Numbered from the stretch's first letter, positions 37,201 to 46,783 are shown. The stretch: 64,000 nucleotides of DNA from Pollenia angustigena (GCA_930367215.1 OV884057.1:202295621-202359620); one strand, 5' to 3'. The notes: generated by a model from the letters alone, not told the origin. A program made the numbers and translations.

Positions 37201-40200
37201 CGAGTTAGAGGTGGTGGTTGATATTTCGCTATGATTGCTAGGTTGTGGCGAATGAGCTGTATTATTGTGTCTACCATTAGCATGTAGATTGGGATCATCG
37301 GACATGGATCGTTGAGTGGCCGGTGGTATAATACGCATTGTGTACATGCTTCTTATAAGATTGACAACATATTCAGAGTTATTAGGAAATTCTAGACATA
37401 AACTTGATATTGGATCTTTGGTACATTCAATACGAAATTCCTGGGCTTTGGCTACATGCTGGGAATGGTCGCAAAGTTTAGTATCGACCACAAATACATG
37501 ACATGAATTTGATATGCTGATGTGATCGGTAGTAGAGGAATGTGAGGCGGCAGCGGCTTCATCTTCGTCATCGTTTTCTTCCGGCGGTGAGGAATATACG
37601 GCACTGGTAACCAAACCAAAAAATCGGTTTTCACACTCTGATGAAGAACTGACATAATTTAAACGCGATGAGGCATAAGTGGCCATTAAATTACCAGTAT
37701 TCGAGAGCAGTTTTAAACAATCGGGCAAAATGACCATTAATACGGTGGAAGGCGTACGTTTCTCTTGTCGCAATTTGCGTATGCAAGAGCGTACCGTCTG
37801 TAATTTACTGCTATGTGAAATTTGTTTTGGCATTTCTATAGTTCCTAAATATCCAACCACGGCTCTATACTCTAAAGCAGCGCTGGTTAAGGGAGCTCTA
37901 ACCATGGCTCTGACATTAGCTACTGTGGATGAAGATGAAGTTGTCGCCAAGCTAGGCAATGGTTCAGGACATTTTAGCTCTTCACTTAATGGACGTTTTA
38001 GATTTGTTTGCGGCCCCGTGACCTTTCTTACAGTATTAACCGAACATTTTTTAGTTGGTTGTGTTATTCTAGGCAGTGGTAAAAAACTTTCATTTTTCTT
38101 TAAAGGAGAATTTCTCATGCGCTGCTGTTTTGTCTTGTGGTAGACATAACGTGGCCTATAGGGACCTAAAGAGGGTATAGCTGGAGAACAAATTGCAGCA
38201 TTTTCTTCATCTGTACTGTCTGAGTAATAGTGCTCTGCTATTTGCATGCGTATACTGCCAAAAGAGTTTCCTATTAACTGGACTACCGTTTCATGAGGCA
38301 GTTTAGAGACATTTAAACCATTAACAGATATTAAACAGTCACCAGCCCTTAGTCCAGCTTGATCAGCTGGTGAATTTGGTATAATACAGGATAAACGGCA
38401 AGGTTGTTGTCCAGAAATAGTAAAACCAAAACCACTATAACCTCGACGTACCTCAACCGTACGTGTTCCATAATTAGGACGTTTTTTACGCCTCCTCTGG
38501 GTGGGTAGTTGTGTTGTATTTGTTGCCCCTGACGCATTTGCGCTGTTATTGTGTGGATGGTGATGATGCATTTTCTCGTACACCAGATGGCCACTTGAAT
38601 TTAAACCGTCTTTCTTAGAAAAATATTAATACGCGGTCAGTAAACTCCTCGCGCAAGCTTAAAAGTAACATGTATGTAATACACAGAAAAACGCACTTAC
38701 AATTAAAAAACAGTCAAAGGAAACAGTTTTTCTTTATTCTATTATATTGATCGTTTGTCTGTCTCTCTACTTATTTGTCGTCGCCCGTGTACACAATTTT
38801 TCATTTGCACAGGTATCACAACATCATAAAACCAAACATACACACAGAGAAAATACGATGTTTTTGGTTACAAGAAGCTTTAAAAATGCTGACTACCTGT
38901 GGTAGTGTTAAATTGTTTTATTTGGATGATGTATGGTATGTTGCTAATCCAGTTTATTTTTCTTGTCAACAATTTTTTTTCTTCTAAGACGTTTTTTTTT
39001 TTTTTATACATAAGTATGTACAACTTTGTGCTGATTTGAGGATCACTTTTACTTTTTAATTATTTTATTTTTATTCTTTTAATTTCTTTTACTTTATTTG
39101 CTTTAATTTATTTTTTAATATTTTAATTTAAATGGAAAATGTAAAATATGCCAACGCCTCTATTTCTTATTTATAAAAATCCATTAATAAAACCTACTGT
39201 ATGGATAAAATTGCTCTTAGCTCTTCTTTTTTTTTCTATAGAATTTATGCAAAGTAAAATGATAACATGGCAGATTCTTTTATCGATTAAATTCAGGGGA
39301 TGGGGAAATAATCTATTACACACACGATCAGAATCGGTTAACATATACAGATTTTAAATGAGCTAAATTGAGTGAAGATGTAATTTTTACTTTAATTTGA
39401 GACATTAAAAAAAAAACAAAACTTTTTTGCATATCAAAAACTTAAAAAACAAGATAAATCTTACGATATGACAACACTGTGCATGTTCTACAAATCGAAA
39501 TGAAGTGGAATTGAAATCGAACGAGATTTTGATTCCAATTAGTTCCGGTTCACACACGTCAAGTTTGACTCGTCAAGTCTAAATTAAACTATTAGGAGAG
39601 GAAGGAAAAGAGAATGTCATTTCTTTTCCCCTCTCTCCTAAAAACTCAAGAATTGACGAGACAAACTTGACGTGTGTGAACCGGCACTTACTATTTAAAA
39701 AATCAATTAATGTAGTTTTCCTGTTTTTAAGAGTTGTTCTTGTAATTATAATTGGTACTCAGAGTATGTAGTGCATATTTAAAAAGGAATATTTTTATGT
39801 GCTTTCTTTGCAGGCTCATTTTCAAAATTTGTTTGATTTTAAATTCACTTCATTTCAATTTACAAAACATACCCGTATAATTGCTAAGTTCGGTTCAATT
39901 TTTTTTTGCAACAAATCTAGTTTACCAAATTCAATTCAAAAAAATAAGAAAGGGTGATAGCAAATTAAAATAAAAAACAAGAAAATATAAAATGGAACGA
40001 GTCTCGGAAATGCATAGTTTTTATATGTATAGGCGATTTTTTACTTATCAAAATCTATTTAATTTTAAAAAATTTTTTTGGATTTAAGTATTTTATTTAT
40101 TATTTATATACTTACCTTTAAAAACTCTCGCCCAGCATAAATAATTTTTCTTACATCGCTAACAACTTCGTAAATGTGTTGATAACCACCAATTTGGCAT

Positions 40201-43200
40201 TTGAAAATAATGGAACGTACATCGATAAAATCATTTTTATGCTTTGCAACAAAATCTGGAAACTGCAATTAATAAAGGTATTCACGTCAAAATTTGCACT
40301 CTTGCGAAAAAACAAAATTGCAAAAATATCATAACCACATAAAAAACTATTTCAGCGAAATAATTGTCTATGTGGTTGTTGTTATGTTTGTGCAATTTTA
40401 CTTTTTCGCAAGAGCGAAATAATTTTGCGAATTAATTGTCTATGTTGTTGTTGTTGTTGTTCTTACAATTTTTCATTTTCGCAAGAGAGAAACTTTAGAC
40501 GTGAATATCTTTTGGGTTTTTCTAATTTTAAATGTTTGTATAAAACATTGCTGAAATTTAAGAAAATCAAATAAAACTTCAACTAAAACGTTCTAATCCA
40601 CAAAATGCTTGAACTAAACTAGTATTTAATTGTTAATGAAATAGAACTAAAGAAATCAACCAGAACTATTACAAAAAAGCTTTATGAAATACATAACTGA
40701 AATTTAGCTCATAGAATAAATTCGAAAAATGAAAAATGTTGAATATAATATAAAGTAACCTTCGGAAGGAAATAATTCCCAGTTTCTACAATTTATGTAT
40801 TTCGCACTTGATCATAAAAATTGTTTTAACATTTTGTATTCATATCTAGTAGATATTCAGGTATGTGATGAAAGACGATCGTTTCCAAAAAGATAGTTTT
40901 TAGCAGGTGTGATGAGTTTCGACCGATTTTTAAATCCATTTCTGAATTAAAATCTTAATTTTTTTGCTCAAAATATAGTTTAATTTAAATATAAAATATA
41001 AAATTAAAAAAATATAGACAGGAAAAAAAGAGGAAACTGTATAAGAAATAATTTTTAAAGATACTGAAAACGACATTATAATTTCAAATTGGTTTCTTTT
41101 CAAAATCGTTTTCCATCACATACTTTATTATCTAGCCGCTGTATAATATTGTGCTATTTTGTTTATTTTTTGGCAATGAAACGATCGGTATTTAATTTGT
41201 CAGTTAATGCTATTTCGTGTTTAAATTTACTGTGTTTTGTGTATTTGAACGCGATTTAGTGAAATGCAGTAAAAACTTGTTAAAACTTTTGGGTTCTTGA
41301 ACGCATGTAATTTTTGTGTTTTTTCTAAAAGCTTAAAAACAAAAACTATATTTCACACTATGTGTCATGAGTTTTGCAAAAAAATTTCTTAATAGAAACT
41401 GTGTGTCTTATATTTGTGACATACTTAAGTCACTTATAAATGAGTTTTGAGTAAAATTGGAGTCACATTTAAGAGTTACTATGTGACATGAGTTTTCCAA
41501 AAAATTTCTTAATAGAAACTGTGTTCTTATATTTGTGACACACTTAAGTCACTTATAAATGACAAGAGTTTTGAGTAACATTGGAGTCACATTTAAGAGT
41601 TACACAAAGGTTTGATTTAATTAAAAGGTTTGATTTTTTTTAATAAATGTATTAAAATTTATCGCTGTTTATGTGTGTACATTTACAATTTAACAATTTT
41701 TTAAAATATCAAAATTGACATAGTACAGTCCGATAGAGCATAAAAAACTATAAGGAAACGTATATTTATTTTTTCGCTAAACCTGTCCTAAAAATAATTT
41801 TAGTTCATAATCAAATCTTCAGTTTTGAAAATCTAATTACCTAAAATGTTTTTGTTATTTACTTACATGCTTTTGCAAGTTGTTTTTGTTTTCATTTTGT
41901 TTTTCTTAACCTACTTACAACTACAATTAATGTTGGAAGAATTTCAATCAATTGTAGTGGGGAATGTAAGGAGAGATAAACTCACTGTTTATTGTTGATG
42001 TTTTTGTTTAAACTTTGATATTTTTACAAGTAGAACTGTTGCTTATTCAATTCAATTCATATAATCAACAATAAATTTCAGTGTTTTTATCAAGAATTGA
42101 AAATTGGGAATTAAGCACGAATAACAAAACCTTTTAAATTAAAATTTTGTGTTCCGAAAAATTATTTTGATTATTTACTTACGTAATTTTCAGTAAACTG
42201 CATCTTAAAAAAGAAGTCTGCACTTTTCATTGCATTTAAACGTTCTATCATTATGTTAAGCTTTTCAATTAGCTCTTTACCCAAAGGCTGCGGTGGGCCA
42301 TTGGCATCATAGTCCGTGGAAAATTCACTAAGTTGGTGTTCCAAAACACGCAAATCATAATTCATCCAATTTAGTGCAATATTTTCTTTTATTTTTATTA
42401 AATCTGTGGTGACGGGTGGTAAAACATTTTTAACGGCACTCGCCAAGTCAATATCAATCGCATGGTTAGTCCAGAATTCATTCAAACGTTCATCCATATA
42501 TTGTTCTAATGCTGTATTATTCGTTGTAGGAGAAAATATTTGGGTAGATGAACTACTAGTACAGTTTTCATCCGATACAAGTGCATCTTTTTTAATGGGT
42601 GTGTATGTGCCCGTCTTAAAATAGGTGCCATTTACTGTAGCCTGACGCTGGCTTCCCTCAGAGTCTTCGACCATAGTATAAATATAATTTTTATCCAAAG
42701 AATTCTGCATACATTTTTCTGCAGAAGTACAAAGAAAATCAAAAGGTTCCTCAAGCAGAGGATTTCCATTTTGCAATATTTTAATGGGGGTGGTAGTGGT
42801 TACATTGCCATTGCGATTAACTGTTGCGCCATTTGCCGTAGTGCTGTCCGTCTTTTGGTACACATTTTTCTGCGATTGAACCAAATTATCCAAGTTCACA
42901 AAAGATTTTATAAGATTTTCTATAAAGTCCATTGTGGTATCTTGCCAGGCGGCAAAACTAGCTGCAAAATCAGGACTTAAAGCAGATTTGACTTTATTTA
43001 AGCCTTCCGGAGTATTATAAACATAGCCCTTGATTATAATCCATGCATTTATTACGCGCGTGAAAACAAATATAAAATCTTTTACAGCCCACGCAATGCC
43101 TTGAGAATTAATATTGGGCAAAACTCCATCTGGGCGAATAAGATCTTGTTTCATTCGGGCGCATAGACTATCGATCTTTTTAAAACAGGGACGATTACGG

Positions 43201-44816
43201 TGGGTATAAGCCAATTTTTCTGCTATTTCACTGCCTCTTAAAGCCAAACGTGTCAATTCATTAAATTTTGCCTGAGACAACGTGACGCTGCCACTGCCGC
43301 TCCCTGCAGACAGTGAATTGGTGGCGTCGCCTCCAGCCCCATTAACAAAGACAGCTGAACTTTCACTTGAAAGAGAATTAAAAAAAAAATTAATTAAGAA
43401 AAAAGTTGAACATTGTGCCAAACTTACTCGGAAGATAATAAAATAGGAGAGTTTCGCCGCGATGAATTTAAATCTGGAAAAATAAACGTAATATTAGTAT
43501 TTTAAATTCCTTAAATATTATTATCTTTTGTGTGGTTGCCAAGCTTTTTAAAATAATTCTGTAGGGTTTAGATGTTAAAATGTGAATGAAATGAAAATAA
43601 TTGGGATTGAGTATTATGACCGAAAGTTTAGATAAAAATGGAAGACTGCAAGGAGGAAATAAAATTAAACTTGAAGAAAACTATAATAAACTATGAATAA
43701 ATAATTCGAAATATTGTGCAATAAGAAAATGTTAAAATAAAAAAAGGTATGCATGAACATTGTACATAACGCACCTTTATTCAACTTTAAAAAAAAACTT
43801 ACATTTTTGATTGGAAAATTTAAGAAAAATATATGAAATACTTTGGGGAGAAATAAGATAACGAAATTGTTGCTCTGATTGTAAACGAAGCTTAAAATTT
43901 TAAAAATTTTAAAGAATGTCAGAGGGTTAATTTGATTCAGACTAAGAATGCAATTCACAATAATTAACAACGGAAATCATAATCATTCACAAGTCATAAC
44001 AAAACTCAAGTGCTTATTTGTAAAACCGCCAAAAACATATTAACTTGAAATACGTATGTATGTATATTTATAATTAAAATATTCTTATTGGAAATTCCAT
44101 AATGTTTAAATTACCATTAGTACAAGAGTTATTTATAATCGAATTAGAACGCAATAATTGGTGCTGTTGATTTGATGTTGAAATGATGCCGGATGATGAA
44201 CCACTTGATGACGAAGATGCAGGAGATACTGTGCACGGCTGAGAATTAGCGTTAGGCAAACTTTGATAAATGGGAATGGCAGCATAAGGTAGTGTCCCGG
44301 CCAAAGCATATGGTAATGGCACATTATGTGCCGGCAACACAGGTGATAAGAAAGTGGTAGTACCATAAGGCCACAAAGCATGCATTTCTGGTTGATTCAT
44401 TATATTGCCCATGCGTAATCGTTCCATGTGATGTTGTTGTAGGCTATTGATCGATGCAATGGAATTAGCTGATTCAGTTAAGATGGAGGAGTTAGTATTC
44501 CTTTGGTAATTTGTGTTATCCAATTGAGAAGTTTGTTGACAAGGTACAATGCAAAAATTAGCATTTAAATTATTTACAGAACTTGTATATTCTATACTAG
44601 ATCCGGTGCCCAATATTTTACGTGCTTATGGAAAATTGGAAAAAAAAATTGTGTCAGAAAATCAAAGGCAACTACATATGTAGTTCGTTGAGAATATATT
44701 ATAAATGACAGTTTCGTTCTAACCTCAAAATGCGACTTGAGAATTTTTTTTAAAATTATTTTTATAAAAAATTTTAAATACTCACGTTTTTTTTGGTTTA
44801 CTTTCTGATCATTCAT
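22270..44816 (-). CDS. Bromodomain-related protein, possibly mitoshell-type
   Basis: Six coding exons on the minus strand: 44816-44786, 44624-44115, 43473-43428, 43365-42183, 40262-40116, 22419-22270. All junctions are GT/AG and the phases fit, giving 688 residues plus stop. The start MNDQKVNQKK is the first Met of the first exon. Residues 1-230 are low-complexity (Ser, Asn, Gln rich). Residues 230-590 are two conserved-looking helical blocks (from 'KFNELTRLALRGSEIAEKLA' and from 'EQYMDERLNEFW'). Residues ~591-665 resemble the later bromodomain helices ('NYFPDF', 'DFIDVRSII', 'NNDINLQKSITAFEIEFNKLL') but lack the conserved acetyl-lysine Asn. From memory this fits the fly bromodomain-related mitoshell (spermatogenesis), not verified. 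Last intron is 17.7 kb and contains loco. Confidence 0.75.
23118..23440 (-). pseudogene. Degenerate retrotransposon RNase H fragment
   Basis: Minus strand: FAIFTDGGSKG (first Asp motif) near 23390 and VRLCWIPGHCNITGNEMAEEY (last Asp motif) near 23150-23220. The central Glu and Asp motifs are deleted and stops intervene. A non-LTR ORF2 remnant. Confidence 0.7.
23691..24564. mobile_element. hAT-type MITE, family H2, with 8-bp target duplication
   Basis: Left end CAGTGATTTAACCGTACGGT; right end in complement CAGTGATGTTAAC then AATTACCGTACGG. Perfect 8-bp direct repeat ACCTAACC at 23683-23690 and 24565-24572. 874 bp without a transposase; small frames inside carry no motif. Confidence 0.9.
24592..24650. 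repeat. Short hairpin AAGAAGGAGTAC...GTACTCCTTCTT
   Basis: AAAGAAGGAGTACGGATGCC pairs with its near-complement ending GTACTCCTTCTTTTG within 55 bp. No T-run or context making it a terminator; probably a tiny foldback remnant. Confidence 0.5.
25855..26395 (-). pseudogene. hAT transposase C-terminal fragment
   Basis: Continuous minus-strand frame of about 180 codons ending at a natural stop (25855-25857). 'NFKTKLFLLTNEIN', 'FPKTLL', 'DRFQDFEDIKPLLNIFQNPF' and 'FSSTYLCEQIFSDLKYI' followed by 'SKQRNKLT' match the C-terminal dimerisation region of hAT transposases of the ZBED5/FAM200 (Charlie/Buster) type. The catalytic and BED-finger parts are absent, so it is a 3' relic. Confidence 0.85.
26396..28289. 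other. Gene-poor intron stretch
   Basis: No coding sequence recognised. TTGCACAATTGTGCAA, itself palindromic, occurs at about 27134 and 27437 and may mark the ends of a ~320-bp insertion. Confidence 0.4.
28290..28525 (+). pseudogene. Fragment encoding an RG/G-rich basic tail
   Basis: One frame reads SGKGGRIDGSFRERGAGLSG and the next continues HRGHVRKGRFERSARSTGSG then HSGGGFGQNNRLKFGDD and a lysine run from an A-tract (28507-28525). A single frameshift near 28385 separates them. The composition is like the C-terminus of an RNA-binding or helicase protein, and the A-run suggests a retrocopied fragment. Parent gene not identified. Confidence 0.4.
29718..29950. mobile_element. Palindromic MITE with GGGGGCAAATT ends
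   Basis: GGGGGCAAATTATGGCAG at the left and its complement ending in AATTTGCCCCC at the right, with GATCGAATAC and TTCGATTCGAAAGC paired further in. About 233 bp, non-coding, nested in 29339-31555. Confidence 0.75.
30249..31142. mobile_element. hAT-type element, family H3, with 8-bp target duplication
   Basis: Ends TAGGGATTGCTG and, inverted, TAGAGTTTGCTA, with dense AAACCGAAACCG subterminal repeats. Perfect 8-bp direct repeat GTTATAAG at 30241-30248 and 31143-31150. 894 bp, no transposase. Third nesting level. Confidence 0.9.
31925..32450 (+). repeat. Tandem repeat array of D1 copy 2
   Basis: Units matching the 153-bp repeat of 17865-18665 at 31974, 32122, 32274 and 32412 (spacing 148, 152, 138 bp). 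More diverged and with small deletions compared with copy 1. Confidence 0.8.
32631..33172. mobile_element. piggyBac-like non-autonomous element flanked by TTAA
   Basis: Left AGGCGACCGTACACGACATG and right CATGTCGTCTACATGCACC are inverted; TTAA lies on each side (32627-32630 and 33173-33176). The empty site in D1 copy 1 (near 18830) reads CTGCTTAGGATAAC, so the insertion is directly visible. 542 bp, non-coding. Confidence 0.85.
33410..34272. other. A+T-rich region downstream of loco
   Basis: No gene seen. The loco 3' UTR and poly(A) site should lie here on the minus strand; several candidate AATAAA hexamers exist, the nearest overlapping an A-run directly after the stop (34261-34272). Confidence 0.5.
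34273..38571 (-). CDS. loco: loco: RGS12/14-type regulator of G-protein signalling
   Basis: One uninterrupted frame of 1432 codons from Met at 38571-38569. Order: His-rich start; PDZ ~35-110 ('GFGFTISGQQPCRLSCII'); PTB ~230-430 ('YRAVVGYLGTIEMPKQ'); RGS ~755-885 ('FAEFLKLEYAAENIFFW', 'MKFDCYQRFLKSELY', Galpha-contact Asn, Asp and Arg kept); two Ras-binding domains ~998-1150 ('FCRVKFPDGATTI'); GoLoco ~1272-1305 ('LARLEDQRG'). This layout is specific to RGS12/14 and Drosophila Loco, a GTPase-activating protein and GDI for Gi/o subunits at the membrane. The frame stays open upstream of the Met to a possible AG acceptor at 38613, so an upstream exon may exist. The whole gene lies inside the last intron of the gene at 22270-44816, same strand. 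Confidence 0.96.
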   Translation of the reverse strand: MHHHHPHNNSANASGATNTTQLPTQRRRKKRPNYGTRTVEVRRGYSGFGFTISGQQPCRLSCIIPNSPADQAGLRAGDCLISVNGLNVSKLPHETVVQLIGNSFGSIRMQIAEHYYSDSTDEENAAICSPAIPSLGPYRPRYVYHKTKQQRMRNSPLKKNESFLPLPRITQPTKKCSVNTVRKVTGPQTNLKRPLSEELKCPEPLPSLATTSSSSTVANVRAMVRAPLTSAALEYRAVVGYLGTIEMPKQISHSSKLQTVRSCIRKLRQEKRTPSTVLMVILPDCLKLLSNTGNLMATYASSRLNYVSSSSECENRFFGLVTSAVYSSPPEENDDEDEAAAASHSSTTDHISISNSCHVFVVDTKLCDHSQHVAKAQEFRIECTKDPISSLCLEFPNNSEYVVNLIRSMYTMRIIPPATQRSMSDDPNLHANGRHNNTAHSPQPSNHSEISTTTSNSDSGIGYNNDCSNVTDRIVVVDFPQPSVATPRSQALANVGQRPHNICQQDMQEDIASTSLLAANKRLTVRAMPDPKIPYNLKSPVRCLITSRSCDDVLNLLEQESENYDNDQEAITSLPQQCYASMDNISLHPQLPPEEEEHEFLRPHKKSEKSIKTLSLSAEEKPTAPVVAKDVNKKSLKLQFDIWNSLQDLSCQSAEVIQSSPEKLASTPDLSKIDDKNSPFERGWIQTSLRTPRADKHTLQFSLTPETTKTRKESYEAPSVCRSGSLTNSDVDRNSLNYRTSSNDLSKPLPKGPTAWGSSIEVLLADPAGIKSFAEFLKLEYAAENIFFWTACERFRNIESSAERQAEALIIYTKHLTNGSLEPVNVDSRARSLVEQNLGKAEKHLFQPAQKQIFNLMKFDCYQRFLKSELYKQCLQAEKKGKPLPYTGENLDELLKTTNFSESASLKLKKSASNAEEGRRRRSLLPWHRKANHARSKSRDRIAIEKTNNENLTANTLIAPAKSQLTISDNIWRQSASIHGSKSSLASFDAIPVNELNSNFCRVKFPDGATTITQLKPEETVCQLVERLFERRNLKYNFYDVSIAGPPLKSVELQSPAQDLSRKEIEIEQRVAFKLDLPTPKVISVKSKPKKQLYEVVRPILQRYNINPEVVEVVMRETQEKIDLTQLVMKVDNQRLQVVLKKTYPPLPQTIQTNRKAYVQPKNSIVNGLQTAQSTLDEITNKVFSDLMDVKNYEAVSNPIKFDQCSLKSEECASESSSFLKRIRNSKKSDEVTGMSQIMSKKSISTTGTITECKLATKEKIKTGVKQQFPLKVAERQDDLLEDLKRAQLARLEDQRGTEINFELPEFLRNTENLNSSSSSSNNNNNTSTISDERPPQPAPRLSIINPSKCRLSTSPIKQEEEQNSNEDFEDMNTSLRGPPPLPPKPKVLPIKPSNWGVKLTNANVAAISSNNVIVSPSARCAYLDQPSSSFV
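38614..39540. other. Region upstream of loco
   Basis: Probable 5' UTR or promoter of loco on the minus strand. I see no clear TATA or initiator decision and no further coding exon. A T-run lies at 38990-39005. Confidence 0.4.
39541..39688. mobile_element. 148-bp MITE, family M3, copy 1
   Basis: Left CCGGTTCACACACGTCAAGT pairs with right ACTTGACGTGTGTGAACCGG. The centre has GGAAAAGAGAATG...CATTTCTTTTCCC. Copy 2 at 52483-52626. TA on both sides suggests a Tc1/mariner-style duplication, not proven. Confidence 0.85.
40275..40513. mobile_element. MITE immediately next to a splice acceptor
   Basis: AAAGGTATTCACGTC at 40275 and GACGTGAATATCTTTT ending near 40513 are inverted, with CTTGCGAAAA and TTTTCGCAAGAG inside. 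On the minus strand its end is about 12 bp from the exon starting at 40262, so the element supplies or displaces part of the branch-point region of that intron. Confidence 0.7.
41361..41602. repeat. Tandem duplication of ~120 bp in an intron
   Basis: ATGTGTCATGAGTTTTGCAA at 41361 and ATGTGACATGAGTTTTCCAA at 41481 start two near-identical units, each with CTTAAGTCACTTATAAATGA. Intronic (40263-42182). Confidence 0.8.
41876..42165 (+). repeat. Dispersed repeat R1, copy C
   Basis: Matches 5222-5642 from TTTTTCTTAACCTACTTACA onward with several deletions. It ends about 18 bp before the donor site of the exon 42183-43365 (minus strand). Confidence 0.8.
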
Positions 44817-45430
44817 GTTTTTAATTTACTTTTGTTGTTTTTATTGCAATTCGTTAATATTTTATAGGAAAAGGAAATTATTTCTTATTTGGTAAATGTG
44901 AATTCTTGTTTTTGTTGTTATTTATAGTTTTTCCTTTTCCGCTTTGTTTTCTTTTAATATTAATGTAGGAAAAATATAAAATATACTGTACCAAATAATA
45001 AAATATGTATAACACTTAATTATTAATAATATAATTAATAGAATTTTGTGTCTACCTTGAAGATTCCTTTTAATAAATTAAAAGAATTTAAATAAATATG
45101 GCGGCAAATGTCAACCTTTATACAGTAGATTTAAAACTGTTTATGATTAGCTAACTTAATTTGTACCCAGCCTACAAAAAATTTTATTTAAAAACTTGGG
45201 TGCACTAAAAGCATTGAAGGCAGTACTTTTTACATTGAATGTTTTTTTTTAACAAGAAGAAGCATCAATTTAAATCACCGAAAATTTTTATTCAAGCAAG
45301 TTATAATGCAATTTTATTAATAAATAAATGATTTATATTAAGAACCACAAAGTACACAACGACATTTCTTTTTAAAAATCCAACTGGACTAAGATTTTCA
45401 AGAAAATTAACAAGACATTAGCTGTGTTCA
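44817..45430. other. Upstream region of the bromodomain-like gene
   Basis: A+T-rich, no gene seen on either strand. The promoter of the minus-strand gene starting at 44816 should lie here; no motif stands out. Confidence 0.4.
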
Positions 45431-45439
45431 TTTACTAAA

Positions 45440-45652
45440 AATTGCTACAAATTTGTAACAAATGTTACGAGTAAATGTTTCAACCCATTTCTGCGGACAA
45501 ACAGACGGACATCGTTAAATCAACTTCGCTACTTAAAAGGACCCAGAATATACTACATATATACTTTAAAGGGTCTAATTACAATATTGTAGAAATTTCA
45601 AACGGAATGACAAACATATTTACCCTTTTACCTTAGTTGATGGGTATAAAAA
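45440..45652 (+). mobile_element. Family D1 element, 3'-end fragment
   Basis: Carries the ACAGACGGACAT...CTAAATC-like segment, GACCCAGAATATA, and the terminal GGGTATAAAAAG shared with 17362-19060 and 29176-33409. The 5' part and tandem array are missing. Confidence 0.75.
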
Positions 45653-46305
45653 GACATGTCTGGAAAGACATCTTGAACTGCCCCCTGAGAACAAGATATG
45701 AACAGAACAATCGCTGAAAAGTTAAAAAAATTATCCCAAGGGCTTTTAACTTTTTCGACCTATTTACCCCTATTCGGTAAGTGTTTGTTAAAGCCGACGC
45801 CAATTTTATATTGTCACATTAAGTCGACGACTACATCACTTCGACGTAAATTTGGTATATTATAAGAATGTTGCGTTTTTTTAACCGATTTAGAAGTTTC
45901 AAATAAATTTTAGGGTTTGTTTACAATTTTGCAATTTTTCGCGAATTTATGACACGTTCGCGATAGAAGTGTTCTTTTCCTGAGATTCTTTACAGCTTTA
46001 ACGATTAACAATTACATACATACTAAAAAAAATTGCGCTCATCAGGAGTGTTCTAGCTTTTGACTCGTACATATTGAAAACGCAAAATTTTTTGAATCAG
46101 CATAACTTATTTGTGTTCTCAAATTCGCATGTTTTTACATATGTATCCAGAGTTTTTGTTCAAAACAAGTCCTAATGACAAAAACATTAAAAATAAGTTA
46201 AAATTTTTTTTTGAATTATTGTCTGTTTAAAAATATACAGTCACACAGATCGACACACTGTCAAAATCAAACTACAAAAAGTTCGGGTCACCTTCCGCTT
46301 ATTAT

Positions 46306-46481
46306 CAGGGGTCCGCTGGAAATCGAAAACGTAATTCTTATAATTTTTGTTATAAAATCCTGTTAAATAGGGAAATATTTGTTTAATATTTGTCATTAAA
46401 TTCTTTCATTACAGAAATCTTATCTAAAAACCACTTTTAAAACTCTTGCGTTTTACGTTTGCGATTTCCAGCACACCCCTG
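46306..46481. mobile_element. MITE, family M4, copy 1
   Basis: CAGGGGTCCGCTGGAAATCG at the left, CGATTTCCAGCACACCCCTG in complement orientation at the right, interior with GCGTTTTACGTTTG. Copy 2 at 48618-48823. CAGGGGTG ends resemble hAT; no clear 8-bp duplication. Confidence 0.8.
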
Positions 46482-46658
46482 TATACTTTTACACTCTAAA
46501 ATTAATCTGACAGCACAGATAATTATACGAACGATGTGATACAAGCTAAATTTGCAAGCAAATTCTTAAAGACTGCAGTAATTTTAGGAAAAATTACTGT
46601 TTTATTAAAATAGGTAAGAAAACAAAGGACATTTGTACCGAAATGTGTGAACATATTA

Positions 46659-46783
46659 AGCCCAATTGTGAATAAAAATTCCCCGGGAGTTTTCTCCCTT
46701 TTCCCATTTTTCCTATGTTAATTCAATTGTAAAAATGGGAAAAGAGGAAAAACTCCCGGGGAGTTGTTATTCATAATTGGGCT
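46659..46783. mobile_element. Palindromic MITE with AGCCCAATT ends
   Basis: AGCCCAATTGTGAATAAAAA at left is mirrored at right (TTATTCATAATTGGGCT). CTCCCGGGG and CCCCGGGAG pair inside. 125 bp, non-coding. Confidence 0.8.

Larger units (their letters stand above)
22420..40115 (-). other. 17.7-kb intron containing the loco gene
   Basis: Donor GTAAGT at 40115 and acceptor TTTTAG ending at 22420 join two phase-0 exons that together complete one bromodomain-like helix bundle. The intron contains loco on the same strand and most of the dated transposon insertions in this window. Confidence 0.75.

Noticed and set aside
34349..38143. Several plus-strand frames of 60-154 codons across loco
   Set aside because: Shadows of the loco reading frame on the opposite strand; no start context or motifs of their own.
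38569..38583. Start of loco four codons upstream at a GTG
   Set aside because: The next in-frame ATG (38571-38569) is the natural start; the open frame beyond it may instead reflect an upstream exon ending at an AG near 38614.
46659..46783. TTAA target duplication for the AGCCCAATT palindrome
   Set aside because: TTAA is present only on the left (TTAAGCCC); the right flank reads TGTT.
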